A DNA stretch of 44,094 bases. Source: Caldifarciminota bacterium. Lineage in GTDB: Bacteria; Hydrothermota; Tepidihabitantia; SM23-42. The stretch is taken from positions 418,888-462,981 of the forward strand of contig CP070686.1 in NCBI GenBank assembly GCA_020353055.1, in the 5' to 3' direction. Each line of letters starts with the position of its first letter. Position 1 is the first letter of the stretch. Under the pieces are notes generated by a model. That model was not told the DNA's origin. It searched no databases and saw only the letters and a list, made by a program, of their open reading frames with translations. The position numbers and the translations under genes were made by a program. Of the stretch, positions 9,342-17,416 are shown in pieces.

Positions 9342-9483
9342 GATATTCCATGATACTTCGGAATCGCCCTACAAAAGTGATTTCGGGAAGAAGTTTGCTT
9401 CCACTGTGCTCTACGAAGCAATCTCTGTACGATATAAAACGACAATACTTAAACAGCACGACCACAAGATTTACGCATCTCAT
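9334..9483 (-). CDS. Possible 49-residue leader ORF coupled to the histidine kinase
   Basis: ATG 9483 follows a strong ribosome site (GGGAGG, 7 bases upstream) and a good promoter. The frame runs 49 codons (starting MRCVNLVVVLFKYCRF) to a TGA that overlaps the kinase ATG by 8 bases. It could be a small protein or a leader peptide whose translation opens the kinase start. I recognise no family. The composition is not strongly protein-like, so the coupling is better supported than the product. Confidence 0.4.
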   Translation of the reverse strand: MRCVNLVVVLFKYCRFISYRDCFVEHSGSKLLPEITFVGRFRSIMEYHA

Positions 9484-9544
9484 GTTATTTCCTCCCTGAT
9501 ATTTGTTTAGTACGGGGCCTGTCGATACTCAGATATATAACTTA

Positions 9545-9572
9545 ATTCTATTCATAGTACTAGAACTGTCAA
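9545..9572 (-). promoter_or_regulatory. Sigma-70-type promoter of the histidine kinase unit
   Basis: On the minus strand TTGACA (9567-9572), a 16-base spacer, then TAGAAT (9545-9550). The bases before the -35 box read AATATTGACA, as at the three Ser/Thr kinase genes. Confidence 0.6.
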
Positions 9573-9608
9573 TATTTAAACTAAAGACTTAATCCTCGTC
9601 GGCGGTTG

Positions 9609-9638
9609 GCCCCCGCATCCTCAAGCGGATGCGGGGGC
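9609..9638. terminator. Perfect 12-bp GC-rich hairpin
   Basis: GCCCCCGCATCC (9609-9620) pairs perfectly with GGATGCGGGGGC (9627-9638) around a 6-base loop. It lies 26 bp beyond the stop of the beta-helix gene and is its likely terminator, although it lacks a T-run on the minus strand. Confidence 0.55.
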
Positions 9639-9663
9639 TATTGACCGGGCATCGGATGATGCG

Positions 9664-11643
9664 CTATCTGACAAACAGGATTTTCTGTGATTCTGTTCTA
9701 TCTCCACACGATAATCTAACGAAGTACACGCCAACTGGTAATTTCCTGCCGGCGTTGTCATCGCCGTACCAACTAATCTGCACGGGGCCTGTGGCATGGG
9801 CCATAGCGTTGTACAGATCCCTAACCAAACGACCAGTAGCGTCATAGATTTTCACTTCCATACGCTCTGCGTTTTGTTCCACGCTGAAGTTGATAGTAGT
9901 CATGTCACGGAATGGATTCGGATGGACCTGCAGATTCAATATGCTGGGTTTTGTGACTTCGTATTCCTCAATACCGATTAGTACTGAGTCTGTGAGCCAT
10001 GGATCAAAGTCAACCGGCCCGGCGATTGTTCCGACGGGACTACTTGGGCTGCCCCACCAGTTATATTCCGCATCAATTGTGTTAGGTTCTTCGTTCATGA
10101 TCACCCATCCTCCGCTATTGCCATAGATGTTTGAGTAATGAATATCGAAAGGAGCACAGCCACCACCGTCGACATGTATACCATTACTACCAATGTTATT
10201 GGCGATGGTACAGGAGTCGATGGTCGGTGAACAATTTGTGTCGCAGTCTATAGCAGAGGCATAGACGGTTGCGGTGTTGAAAGTGATTACAGTATGCTTG
10301 ATGACCGGAGAACAATCGTTTAGTAATTGTATACCAGCTGCCCGTGTAGCGTTATTATATGTGATAGTATTTTGTTTGATGAAAGGAGAGGAGTTACTAT
10401 AACAACAAATACCTGCACCAGCTCCATTGTATACTGTGTTACTGTCGATCATATTCTCGAGAATATATGGTGAACTCGTTATGTAGCACATGATACCTGC
10501 ACCGCCAGGTGTATTAACGGTATTCTTACGAATAGTATTACCCTGAATCGTTGGTGACGAACCATACGCACACGTGATTCCACCACCTACACTATCCGCA
10601 GCGTTATCCATGATATCATTGTCATAGATATAAGGGTGGGAGTAATCTGAACAGCGAATACCAGCGCCAGAACTTGCTGTGTTTCCGCTGATGGTATTGT
10701 GTCTGATCTGGGGGCTTGAATTCTCGTGCACCCATATACCGCCACCTTTGAACGCGGAATTATTAGAGATTAGGTTACTATCTATCACGGCTGTGGAGTT
10801 CGTGTAACTCGCGATTCCGCCTCCCATGGAATCAGCAACATTGCCGATAATGTCATTATCAATAATAATTCCGGCGCCTTCAAGACCGATACCGGCTCCC
10901 CACATGGCTTCGTTGTTCTCGATAGTGTTATCCCTGATGGTCGGAGCACAGGCTCCTCCTGCGCCAATTCCGCCAAACCAGTAAGTACCTGTATTGCCGG
11001 AAATAGTATTTCCAATAATCGATGGTGAAGACGAATAGGCGCAGCAAATGCCTACTGACCCAAAGTCGGCGAGATTATTCGAAATGACATTGTTCTGGAT
11101 CGTCGGGTGTGAGCTTTCATAACATCCTATACCGGCTCCAACGAAATGGGATATGTTACTGAAAATACTGTTGTTTTGGATCAAGGGCGAAGAGTTATTG
11201 GCACATTCGATACCAGCACCCATTGAATCCACTACATTGTTCGCGATGACGTTTTCTCTGATAGTGGGTGATGCACCGTTTCCACAGTAGATACCACCTC
11301 CAGCGACACTGTGATATCCATTTTGGATTGTGAATCCTTCGATTACGGTTGCATTGCTGAACGTACCAATGATCTCTATTACCCGTGCTGTTCCGCCGCC
11401 ATTTATCATTGTAACCGCTGCACCGTTTTCACTGATGAGATCGATCCCCTGCATAATAGGCCAGACGATGTTTTCGTAGTATGTACCTTGACCGACGAGC
11501 ACCGTGTCACCGGTTGAGCATGAATCGAGACAATGTTGTATGCAGTTCATTGTCGAGTCTGGATGGACGTACCAGACCGTTGCGTTTGCCGTGCTGAACA
11601 GTAATACTGCGATTACTGTTGCACATATGCTTGTGTACTTCAT
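9664..11643 (-). CDS. Secreted right-handed parallel beta-helix protein with sorting domain
   Basis: 659 residues. The start is placed at ATG 11643: a ribosome site (AGGGGGT) precedes it and a signal peptide follows (KYTSICATVIAVLLFSTANA). An upstream extension of the frame overlaps the neighbour and has no support. Residues about 60-540 are parallel beta-helix (NosD / pectate-lyase-like) rungs of about 23 residues: repeated NTISNN, GGGI.C..SSP.I..N. The family binds or cleaves polysaccharides or acts as a surface fibre; no catalytic residues stand out. The end is a sorting domain (IYDATGRLVRDL, LPVGVYFVRL, KILFVR). It probably follows the hydrolase gene in one transcription unit. Confidence 0.87.
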   Translation of the reverse strand: MKYTSICATVIAVLLFSTANATVWYVHPDSTMNCIQHCLDSCSTGDTVLVGQGTYYENIVWPIMQGIDLISENGAAVTMINGGGTARVIEIIGTFSNATVIEGFTIQNGYHSVAGGGIYCGNGASPTIRENVIANNVVDSMGAGIECANNSSPLIQNNSIFSNISHFVGAGIGCYESSHPTIQNNVISNNLADFGSVGICCAYSSSPSIIGNTISGNTGTYWFGGIGAGGACAPTIRDNTIENNEAMWGAGIGLEGAGIIIDNDIIGNVADSMGGGIASYTNSTAVIDSNLISNNSAFKGGGIWVHENSSPQIRHNTISGNTASSGAGIRCSDYSHPYIYDNDIMDNAADSVGGGITCAYGSSPTIQGNTIRKNTVNTPGGAGIMCYITSSPYILENMIDSNTVYNGAGAGICCYSNSSPFIKQNTITYNNATRAAGIQLLNDCSPVIKHTVITFNTATVYASAIDCDTNCSPTIDSCTIANNIGSNGIHVDGGGCAPFDIHYSNIYGNSGGWVIMNEEPNTIDAEYNWWGSPSSPVGTIAGPVDFDPWLTDSVLIGIEEYEVTKPSILNLQVHPNPFRDMTTINFSVEQNAERMEVKIYDATGRLVRDLYNAMAHATGPVQISWYGDDNAGRKLPVGVYFVRLSCGDRTESQKILFVR

Positions 11644-11743
11644 GTTTACCCCCTTTTGCGAATCTTGCCCAAAATCCAGTTTGGTCGCAAAATTCAGCAT
11701 TACGTTTTTTGTGAGAAAAGGCGGGATGATAGCTGCCTTCTGA

Positions 11744-13207
11744 TTATCTAACAAATAACACCTTCTTTGTATCTGAAAACTCACCTGTGTGGAGCGTGAC
11801 GAAGTAGACGCCACCCGGCAATTTGCTATCATTTTGGTCTGTACCATCCCACTGCACCGATGACTGATGACCGATAATAGAAAACGGTCCAAAATCCTTA
11901 GCTAAACGACCGCTAACATCGTAGATCTTGATATTCACTTCTTGCCCGGATTGTGTTGCTCTATTATCTGTCATCTGATATCTGATATCAGTTATCTGCG
12001 TAAAGGGATTCGGGCTGACCATGAGATTTGCGAAGCCAGATACTGTGGTTTTGTGTTCAGCGATTCCGTATTGTAATGCCCAGTCAAGGAGTACCACTAC
12101 CATGGGTCCCAGATCATTGAATGTATCGACTTCTCTGTTAGTTAGTATGATCGCACCAGAATTCTCAGCCGGGCAAAACATCATGGTGGCTGAAGTCCCA
12201 ATCCAACCACCGGTGTGCCCCCAGACCCAGCGGCCCGAGTATTGACTCAGAAAATACCACCATGTCATACCGATGTATGCATTTGGGAACAAGGTGATAG
12301 TATCCTGTATCGTGCGCATTAAGGCTACAGTCGTGCTGTCCAATATCCTGACACTATCAAATTCTCCGTATTGCATGAACATCATGAGAAAACGTGTGAG
12401 GTCCAACACACTGGATTTGAGGGTGCTCGATGGATAAATACAGGTACTGGGATAACCCTGGGGAACGTACTGACCACCTGAGTAAACATAGGGCATGGCA
12501 ATATTACTCAGATTCAAATTCGCGTAGAACCATGATGTCCTGGTCATGTCTAAGGGATCGAAGATGTGTTGCTGGCAGTAAACTGGGAAGCTGTCGGCTA
12601 CTGCTTCTGTAAGATAGCCGGCGAGCGAATTCCCGACATTGGAATATTCCCAGTGACTGCCTGGTGGATAATTCAGGAAGTTTAGGGAGTTATACCAGTA
12701 TCCGCTAGAATTGAAGTAATTGTACGTGAATGTGTCCAGGGGTACCGGTGAATCGCCACCAAAAACTGTCAACATACTCCACAGGGCCCAGCGGTCTTCA
12801 ACGCAACTATTATGGACAAGTAAATTGCGTGGTGTGATCGTGTCATTCGGGTAGTAGTAGTGGACTACGTCGAAGGGAAGCAAGTCGTTTATGTTCTGAT
12901 CAAGCTCAAACAGATCGTCTTCCCACGCGTTCATAGCAGCAACCGCCGTGACCGTTTTGGAGATCGAACCGAGATTCCATATCGTGGTGTCTGTGGCTGG
13001 AATGCTGTTTTCAATATTTGCCCAACCGTACGCGCCTGTCCATATTATCTCCCCGTTCTTTACGATGCTTGCTGCAAGACCAGGTAAATGGAGTGAATCC
13101 ATCCAGAAAAGAAAACACGAATCCAGGTTTGTGGAACCAGGATATTGAGCATATGCACTGCTGCACAAGAACAGCATTGCGAGACATAATATACGAACAT
13201 ATTTCAT
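11744..13207 (-). CDS. Exported beta-lactamase-fold serine hydrolase with sorting domain
   Basis: 487 residues. The start is ATG 13207, preceded by AAAGGAGG and followed by a signal peptide (KYVRILCLAMLFLCSSAYAQ). The motifs are SISK (nucleophile), YSN in HWEYSNVGNSLAGYL, and HTGG in WGHTGGWIG, the class C / PBP4* layout. The sorting domain closes it (IYDVSGRLAKDF, LPGGVYFVTL, KKVLFVR). Its nearest relative in the window is 4573-6033, but with a full-length tail. It lies 2 bases after a small ORF and 152 bases after the LVIVD gene, so it probably belongs to the sigma-54-driven unit. The substrate is unknown. Confidence 0.88.
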   Translation of the reverse strand: MKYVRILCLAMLFLCSSAYAQYPGSTNLDSCFLFWMDSLHLPGLAASIVKNGEIIWTGAYGWANIENSIPATDTTIWNLGSISKTVTAVAAMNAWEDDLFELDQNINDLLPFDVVHYYYPNDTITPRNLLVHNSCVEDRWALWSMLTVFGGDSPVPLDTFTYNYFNSSGYWYNSLNFLNYPPGSHWEYSNVGNSLAGYLTEAVADSFPVYCQQHIFDPLDMTRTSWFYANLNLSNIAMPYVYSGGQYVPQGYPSTCIYPSSTLKSSVLDLTRFLMMFMQYGEFDSVRILDSTTVALMRTIQDTITLFPNAYIGMTWWYFLSQYSGRWVWGHTGGWIGTSATMMFCPAENSGAIILTNREVDTFNDLGPMVVVLLDWALQYGIAEHKTTVSGFANLMVSPNPFTQITDIRYQMTDNRATQSGQEVNIKIYDVSGRLAKDFGPFSIIGHQSSVQWDGTDQNDSKLPGGVYFVTLHTGEFSDTKKVLFVR

Positions 13208-13209
13208 GA

Positions 13210-13347
13210 TTACCTCCTTTTGATAGCTTCGTTGTGCATGTTGATCCAACGAATTTGTTGTATGGCTACCCTTTCTTTTTCTTCTTCCGTCAATGGAGCG
13301 TCTAAATGACATGCAGCAGTTGGTATATTCGCGTAATCCATAATCAT
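13210..13347 (-). CDS. Small 45-residue charged protein, unknown
   Basis: ATG 13347 to TAA 13212-13210. It begins MIMDYANIPTAACHLD and continues as a likely amphipathic helix rich in Glu, Lys and Arg (LTEEEKERVAIQQIRWINM). It starts 12 bases after the LVIVD stop, and its TAA lies within the ribosome site of the hydrolase, so it fits as a linking gene of an operon. The protein-like composition favours a real gene, but I know no family and the ribosome site (GGGAAC) is weak. Confidence 0.45.
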   Translation of the reverse strand: MIMDYANIPTAACHLDAPLTEEEKERVAIQQIRWINMHNEAIKRR

Positions 13348-13359
13348 TTATGCAGTTCC

Positions 13360-14391
13360 CTAGTAGCTTGCAGCCAGGTTATCTGATGATTCGTTTGTAG
13401 CAGTGTTGCCGCGGGTCACTTCATGTGCATAGATGCCCAGACCGGATGCAGCTTGCGCGACATAGGCATGTTTTGCTGTTGCGACGACACTCAGTGCTTC
13501 TTGAGATGTCGTTCTGACAGTAACTTCCTGTGGGTTTGTTGGATTCGAAACATCAACAACCTTAAGCCCTCCATCGCATGTAGCGATATAGAGATTCGAA
13601 CCAGCCATCTGGATATCCCAGGCATATCCAGATGTGTAGACCTGTCCGACTTCCTTGGGGTTGGTTATGTCATGAATGTCTATAATCCTGACACCACACC
13701 AGTCATCAGCAACATAGGCATAACAACCTTCAACATGCAAATCGCGAGCAATTCCTGGCGTCTCGACATAAGAAATTTCTTTTGGTTTGACCGGTACTGA
13801 AATGTCAAGGATTCTGAGTCCAAGGTCGGCGACAAAGGCATAGGAATCATTAAGTACTATGTTGGTAGCGCATGCCATTTCAAAGTTACCAACTATGTAG
13901 GGGTTTGCAGGGTCTGCGACGCTAATCACCTGTACACCTGCATCACCATCTGCAATGTAAGCATAGTTGTCTCTTGTGGAAAGCCCGCAGGCATATCCTG
14001 ATGTGTCAAAACTGCCGCATTTCTTTGGTGCCTCAGAATTGCTGATATCCCAAATATCTATGCCCAAATCGCCCTTGGCGACATAGAGTCGATAAGACTC
14101 TTCGTCGAAGTAGAGGTCGCACAATGCGAGCGCAGAATGCTCAAAGTGGCTGAGTTTGGTTGGCCGGTCAGGATCTGAGACGTCAAGAATGCATACGGAA
14201 GTTCTGCATCCTGCAAAGATAAGTTGACGCCGTTCATCCTGCGCGACGGTGCAGACGGCATCTGAAGCCCATTTTCCGATACAGCACATGCTTGCGGTCG
14301 AAGACATCTCTCGGGCACTGAGTGACTCTGTATACCATATTCCACCAAATAGTATGATGGTGGAGATGAGTGCAATGGAACACTTCTTCAT
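13360..14391 (-). CDS. Exported LVIVD-repeat beta-propeller protein
   Basis: 343 residues from ATG 14391, which has AAGGAGGG just upstream; a start at 14427 lacks one. After a signal segment (KKCSIALISTIILFGGIWY) come about seven LVIVD-type blades of about 40 residues, for example GVQVISVADPANPYIVGNF and GLKVVDVSNPTNPQEV. Unlike its neighbours it has no sorting domain; it ends soon after the last blade (GLGIYAHEV). Such propellers usually mediate protein or carbohydrate contacts outside the cell. It is the first gene downstream of a sigma-54 promoter and probably heads a unit with the small ORF and the hydrolase. Confidence 0.85.
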   Translation of the reverse strand: MKKCSIALISTIILFGGIWYTESLSAREMSSTASMCCIGKWASDAVCTVAQDERRQLIFAGCRTSVCILDVSDPDRPTKLSHFEHSALALCDLYFDEESYRLYVAKGDLGIDIWDISNSEAPKKCGSFDTSGYACGLSTRDNYAYIADGDAGVQVISVADPANPYIVGNFEMACATNIVLNDSYAFVADLGLRILDISVPVKPKEISYVETPGIARDLHVEGCYAYVADDWCGVRIIDIHDITNPKEVGQVYTSGYAWDIQMAGSNLYIATCDGGLKVVDVSNPTNPQEVTVRTTSQEALSVVATAKHAYVAQAASGLGIYAHEVTRGNTATNESSDNLAASY

Positions 14392-14439
14392 TTTACCCTC
14401 CTTGGTTGTTTTTCTACAAAGTATCATACTTCTCTATAA

Positions 14440-14455
14440 AGCAACATCCATGCCA
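14440..14455 (-). promoter_or_regulatory. Sigma-54 (RpoN) promoter of the LVIVD gene
   Basis: The minus strand reads TGGCATGGATGTTGCT. Against the sigma-54 consensus TGGCACG-N4-TTGCW only one fixed base differs. The -24 GG and -12 GC are spaced exactly. The predicted transcript start is near 14430, about 40 bases before the ATG. The sigma-54 activator gene next door carries the GAFTGA loop needed to use such a promoter. Confidence 0.8.
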
Positions 14456-14542
14456 TAATGGTGATTTGAGATTAAGTGGTTATATTTAAAGACTTAATGA
14501 ATTTATTTAATGTACTACTTTATAATACTGTAAGGATAATTC

Positions 14543-14556
14543 GGTCATATTTGACC
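14543..14556. promoter_or_regulatory. Dyad operator GGTCA-N4-TGACC, copy 1
   Basis: A perfect palindrome, GGTCATATTTGACC, centred about 120 bp upstream of the predicted sigma-54 transcript start. This is the normal place for an enhancer bound by a Fis-type activator. Confidence 0.65.
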
Positions 14557-14659
14557 TCTCCATATCTATGTATGACTTCTAGTCTGTATGAGCCCTTTAC
14601 TATGTTCTGGTATTGTGTTTTTGTTGATGAGGCTTAATATGACCGATAATCTACGAAAT

Positions 14660-14673
14660 GGTCATTATTGACC
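14660..14673. promoter_or_regulatory. Dyad operator GGTCA-N4-TGACC, copy 2
   Basis: A perfect palindrome, GGTCATTATTGACC, with the same half-sites and spacing as copy 1, 117 bp farther upstream. It overlaps the last codons of the activator gene. A lone half-site (ATGACC) lies about 16 bp away. Two identical dyads fit cooperative enhancer binding. Confidence 0.62.
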
Positions 14674-16197
14674 TATATTGTACTTCCTGAGTTTGCCCCT
14701 GAGTGTTGAACGGGGAATACCCATTATTTTGGCTGCTTTTGCCTTGTTGCCCTTTGCCTGTCGAAGTACGTACTCAATGTATTTTCTTTCAAAGTCATGA
14801 TAATTCAACGATTGTCCTTGATCATCGGTGAGCACGGCAACTGTGTCCGGAATGTTTCTTATTCTTTCTGAGAGGTCATTGACCCCGATACTCTCAGCGT
14901 CTTTAGTGAAGATTACAGCGCGTTCGATCTCGTTCTCCAATTCACGAACATTGTTCTCAACCCAATCATACGCAGACAACGCGTCCAACGCTTTCTTGTC
15001 GAATCCACGTATTGATTTGGCCTTTTGCCTTGCGTATTTCTCAAGGAAATGTTGGGCAAGCAAGGGAATGTCATCACGCCTATCCCTCAATGCTGGTACA
15101 TCTATTGTTACTACATTTATTCGATAATAGAAGTCCTGGCGGAAGCGTTTTTCCCGCACTGCTTTCTGGAGATCTTCATTCGTAGCGCAGATAAGACGAA
15201 CATTTACCTTTGCATTCTTGGTCCCGCCGACTCTACGGATTTCCTTCTCCTGCAATACGCGCAGTAACTTGATTTGCATAGCTTCGCTAGTATGATGGAT
15301 CTCATCCAGGAAAAGGGTGCCACCGTTTGCAGCTTGAAAGAGCCCTTGCTTGTCAACTGCTCCGGTAAATGCACCGCGTACACTTCCGAAGAGTTCAGCC
15401 TCTAAGAGCGTGTCAGGCAACGCCCCACAGTTGATAGCCAGAAATGGTTTGCTCTTTCTATTTCCATTGTAATGGATTGCCTTGGCAATGACTTCCTTGC
15501 CAGAGCCAGATTCGCCGGTCAGGAGGACCGTGCAGTCGTCATCCATGATCTGTTTTGCTTCATGAAATACCTTCTGCATGATTTGACTCTTGCTGATGAC
15601 GCCGGGGAATTCATATATCTTTCCGACTTCTTCACGCAGATGAATGTTTTCATCGATTAGTCGTTCCATGAGATGCGCGTTGTTTATGGCGATCGCTGCC
15701 AAATTGGCAAAGGCCTCAAGGAATGCTGCGTCTTCTTGAGAGAATGCCTTTATATGAACACGTTGATCAACATATAGCGTTCCCAGGGCGCGATCTTTAA
15801 AAGGAACGATGAGAGGGACGCAGATGAATGAGTAGATACCTAGTTGTCGTATGCTATCGGCATCCTTGAAGCGTACGTCAGACCGCAGGTCAGCGCTCAA
15901 TAGTGTTTTCCTGTTTTCTAATGTTGCGTTGACGATACTCTTACTGAAGGTTGTATCTTTTTCTTTGAGCAGATCGGACGCTACGGTGCGATAGTTCTCG
16001 CCAGATTCGTCAACCAAAATGATCATTCCCCTTTCCGCGTCGATATTTGCTATTGCTGAGTTTAATAACTCGCGCAGTAACTGCTGTAGGTCATTTATTT
16101 GATTTATGCGCTGGCTGAGTTCAAAAAGCGCCGTCAGTTGCTCCTGGGGTAGAGTGGTCTTTTGTATCTTGTGCTTTTGTGTTTGTTCTCCGGTCAT
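14665..16197 (-). CDS. Sigma-54-dependent transcription activator (GAF, AAA+, Fis HTH)
   Basis: 510 residues. The GAF sensor domain is at about 20-180. The AAA+ core has Walker A GESGSGKE (228-235), the sigma-54 contact loop GAFTGA (275-280) and Walker B GGTLFLDE (292-299). A Fis-type helix-turn-helix is at the C-terminus (KAKAAKIMGIPRSTLRGKL). There is no receiver domain, so control runs through GAF ligand binding or the co-encoded kinase. Its start is 5 bases after the glycosyltransferase stop, in an operon kinase - glycosyltransferase - activator. This layout, a forkhead-like input replaced by GAF next to a Ser/Thr kinase, resembles myxobacterial regulators. Its probable sites are the two dyads just past its stop. 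Confidence 0.93.
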   Translation of the reverse strand: MTGEQTQKHKIQKTTLPQEQLTALFELSQRINQINDLQQLLRELLNSAIANIDAERGMIILVDESGENYRTVASDLLKEKDTTFSKSIVNATLENRKTLLSADLRSDVRFKDADSIRQLGIYSFICVPLIVPFKDRALGTLYVDQRVHIKAFSQEDAAFLEAFANLAAIAINNAHLMERLIDENIHLREEVGKIYEFPGVISKSQIMQKVFHEAKQIMDDDCTVLLTGESGSGKEVIAKAIHYNGNRKSKPFLAINCGALPDTLLEAELFGSVRGAFTGAVDKQGLFQAANGGTLFLDEIHHTSEAMQIKLLRVLQEKEIRRVGGTKNAKVNVRLICATNEDLQKAVREKRFRQDFYYRINVVTIDVPALRDRRDDIPLLAQHFLEKYARQKAKSIRGFDKKALDALSAYDWVENNVRELENEIERAVIFTKDAESIGVNDLSERIRNIPDTVAVLTDDQGQSLNYHDFERKYIEYVLRQAKGNKAKAAKIMGIPRSTLRGKLRKYNIGQ

Positions 16198-16202
16198 ATA
16201 TT

Positions 16203-17402
16203 CTAAAGTAGTTTGCTGATCAATTCTGCTGCCTTTTGTGCGCCGTTCGTTGAGACGTTTGCGCAGTCTACTTTTGTGCGGACGTTTCGAACAATAGCAT
16301 CTGCGAGAGATTGCGGTGTCGTATTTGAATAGTCCATGAATACGCCTGCATTGTGTCGGGCAAGTCTGTGGCGCACGTGAATTCTTTGTTCATAATGGTT
16401 CTCAAGTGGAAAGTAGAGAAAAGGTTTTCTGAGAGCAGTAAGTTCTATTGTGGTGGTGGCGCCTGCTTGCACGACCGCTAAGTCACATGCAGCAAAGTGC
16501 TCGTAGAGATTTGGTACGTACCCGCTAATTTCGGTTCCTTCCGTAGCCTTCAGTGTTTCAGACGCAAGACGGGGGCCGCAGACCAGGACCATACGAGCGT
16601 TGGGGATTTTCTCTTTTATGATTGGAAACGACCGCCCACACAATCTCAGCATTTCTTTTCCAATTGATGTGCCGCCAATAGAACAAACAATGACGGGCTC
16701 ATCACCATAGCCAAGTTTGGCGCGTATTTCTTTCTTGTTCACGTATTTCTTTGGATCGAACCGTAATATATATCCAGAAAATGTGCATTTTTCTTGAGCC
16801 CATGCGCGTCGTCTAGGAAGTAGAAATCCGAATTTCGTATCTGGTATGTCCTCAAGTTCGCCAACAAATAGGCGCATATCCACAAAAGGTGAGGGTTTAT
16901 GAAAATCCTTTGACCAGAAATAGTTCCAGTAGTAGTTACCGAAGACATCCATTGGATTCTTGGTCATTGCATAGGAACCTATGAAATCGTAGATTATCAC
17001 GAAAGGCATTGTCTTTAGTTCTGGCTTCCTCTTAAACGCGACGATGATTTCGTATGTTTCATCACCGATGACAAGATCAAAATTCTCCTTTGCTGTGACT
17101 TCCATAAATACTCCGACATTGTGCTTCCATGCGTCGCGTATGTCTGATAACATCGTTACAAGATTTAGTTTATTCCCTTGGGCAGAACTTTCTGCAACAA
17201 CATTTTCATTTGCCCAATCTTTTGAAGCTGGAATCGTCTTCTCGCCGGCCTCGATAATTACATTGCTAGCCGGCTCTGATGCGATCCAGGATATTTCGAT
17301 TCCTGGATTCTGTTTGCGCAATGAGTTAGCTATCGCCAGGTCTCTTGTTACATGACCTAAGCCGATCGACCCGCTGATGAAGAGTATTTTTCTACCAGCC
17401 AT
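16203..17402 (-). CDS. MurG/MGT-like glycosyltransferase (GT-B fold)
   Basis: 399 residues from ATG 17402, chosen because GGGAGG lies 4 bases upstream; an ATG at 17414 would contain that ribosome site. The N-terminal half opens with ILFISGSIGLGHVTRDLAIA, the acceptor-side glycine-rich loop of GT28-like enzymes. The C-terminal half has VCSIGGTSIG and the nucleotide-sugar site region (VVQAGATTTIELTALRKPFLYFP, with ENHYEQ following). It is soluble or membrane-peripheral. Donor and acceptor are unknown. It lies between a Ser/Thr kinase and a sigma-54 activator, which suggests regulated synthesis of a surface glycan or glycolipid. Confidence 0.82.
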   Translation of the reverse strand: MAGRKILFISGSIGLGHVTRDLAIANSLRKQNPGIEISWIASEPASNVIIEAGEKTIPASKDWANENVVAESSAQGNKLNLVTMLSDIRDAWKHNVGVFMEVTAKENFDLVIGDETYEIIVAFKRKPELKTMPFVIIYDFIGSYAMTKNPMDVFGNYYWNYFWSKDFHKPSPFVDMRLFVGELEDIPDTKFGFLLPRRRAWAQEKCTFSGYILRFDPKKYVNKKEIRAKLGYGDEPVIVCSIGGTSIGKEMLRLCGRSFPIIKEKIPNARMVLVCGPRLASETLKATEGTEISGYVPNLYEHFAACDLAVVQAGATTTIELTALRKPFLYFPLENHYEQRIHVRHRLARHNAGVFMDYSNTTPQSLADAIVRNVRTKVDCANVSTNGAQKAAELISKLL

Positions 17403-17416
17403 TGTTCCTCCCATAC

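Noticed and set aside
9133-9510. 125-codon frame on the plus strand
   Set aside because: Antisense to the kinase start and the leader ORF; no ribosome site and no recognisable domain.
14874-14884. GGTCATTGACC as a third activator site
   Set aside because: The half-sites are separated by 1 base rather than 4 and lie inside coding sequence, so it is likely chance.
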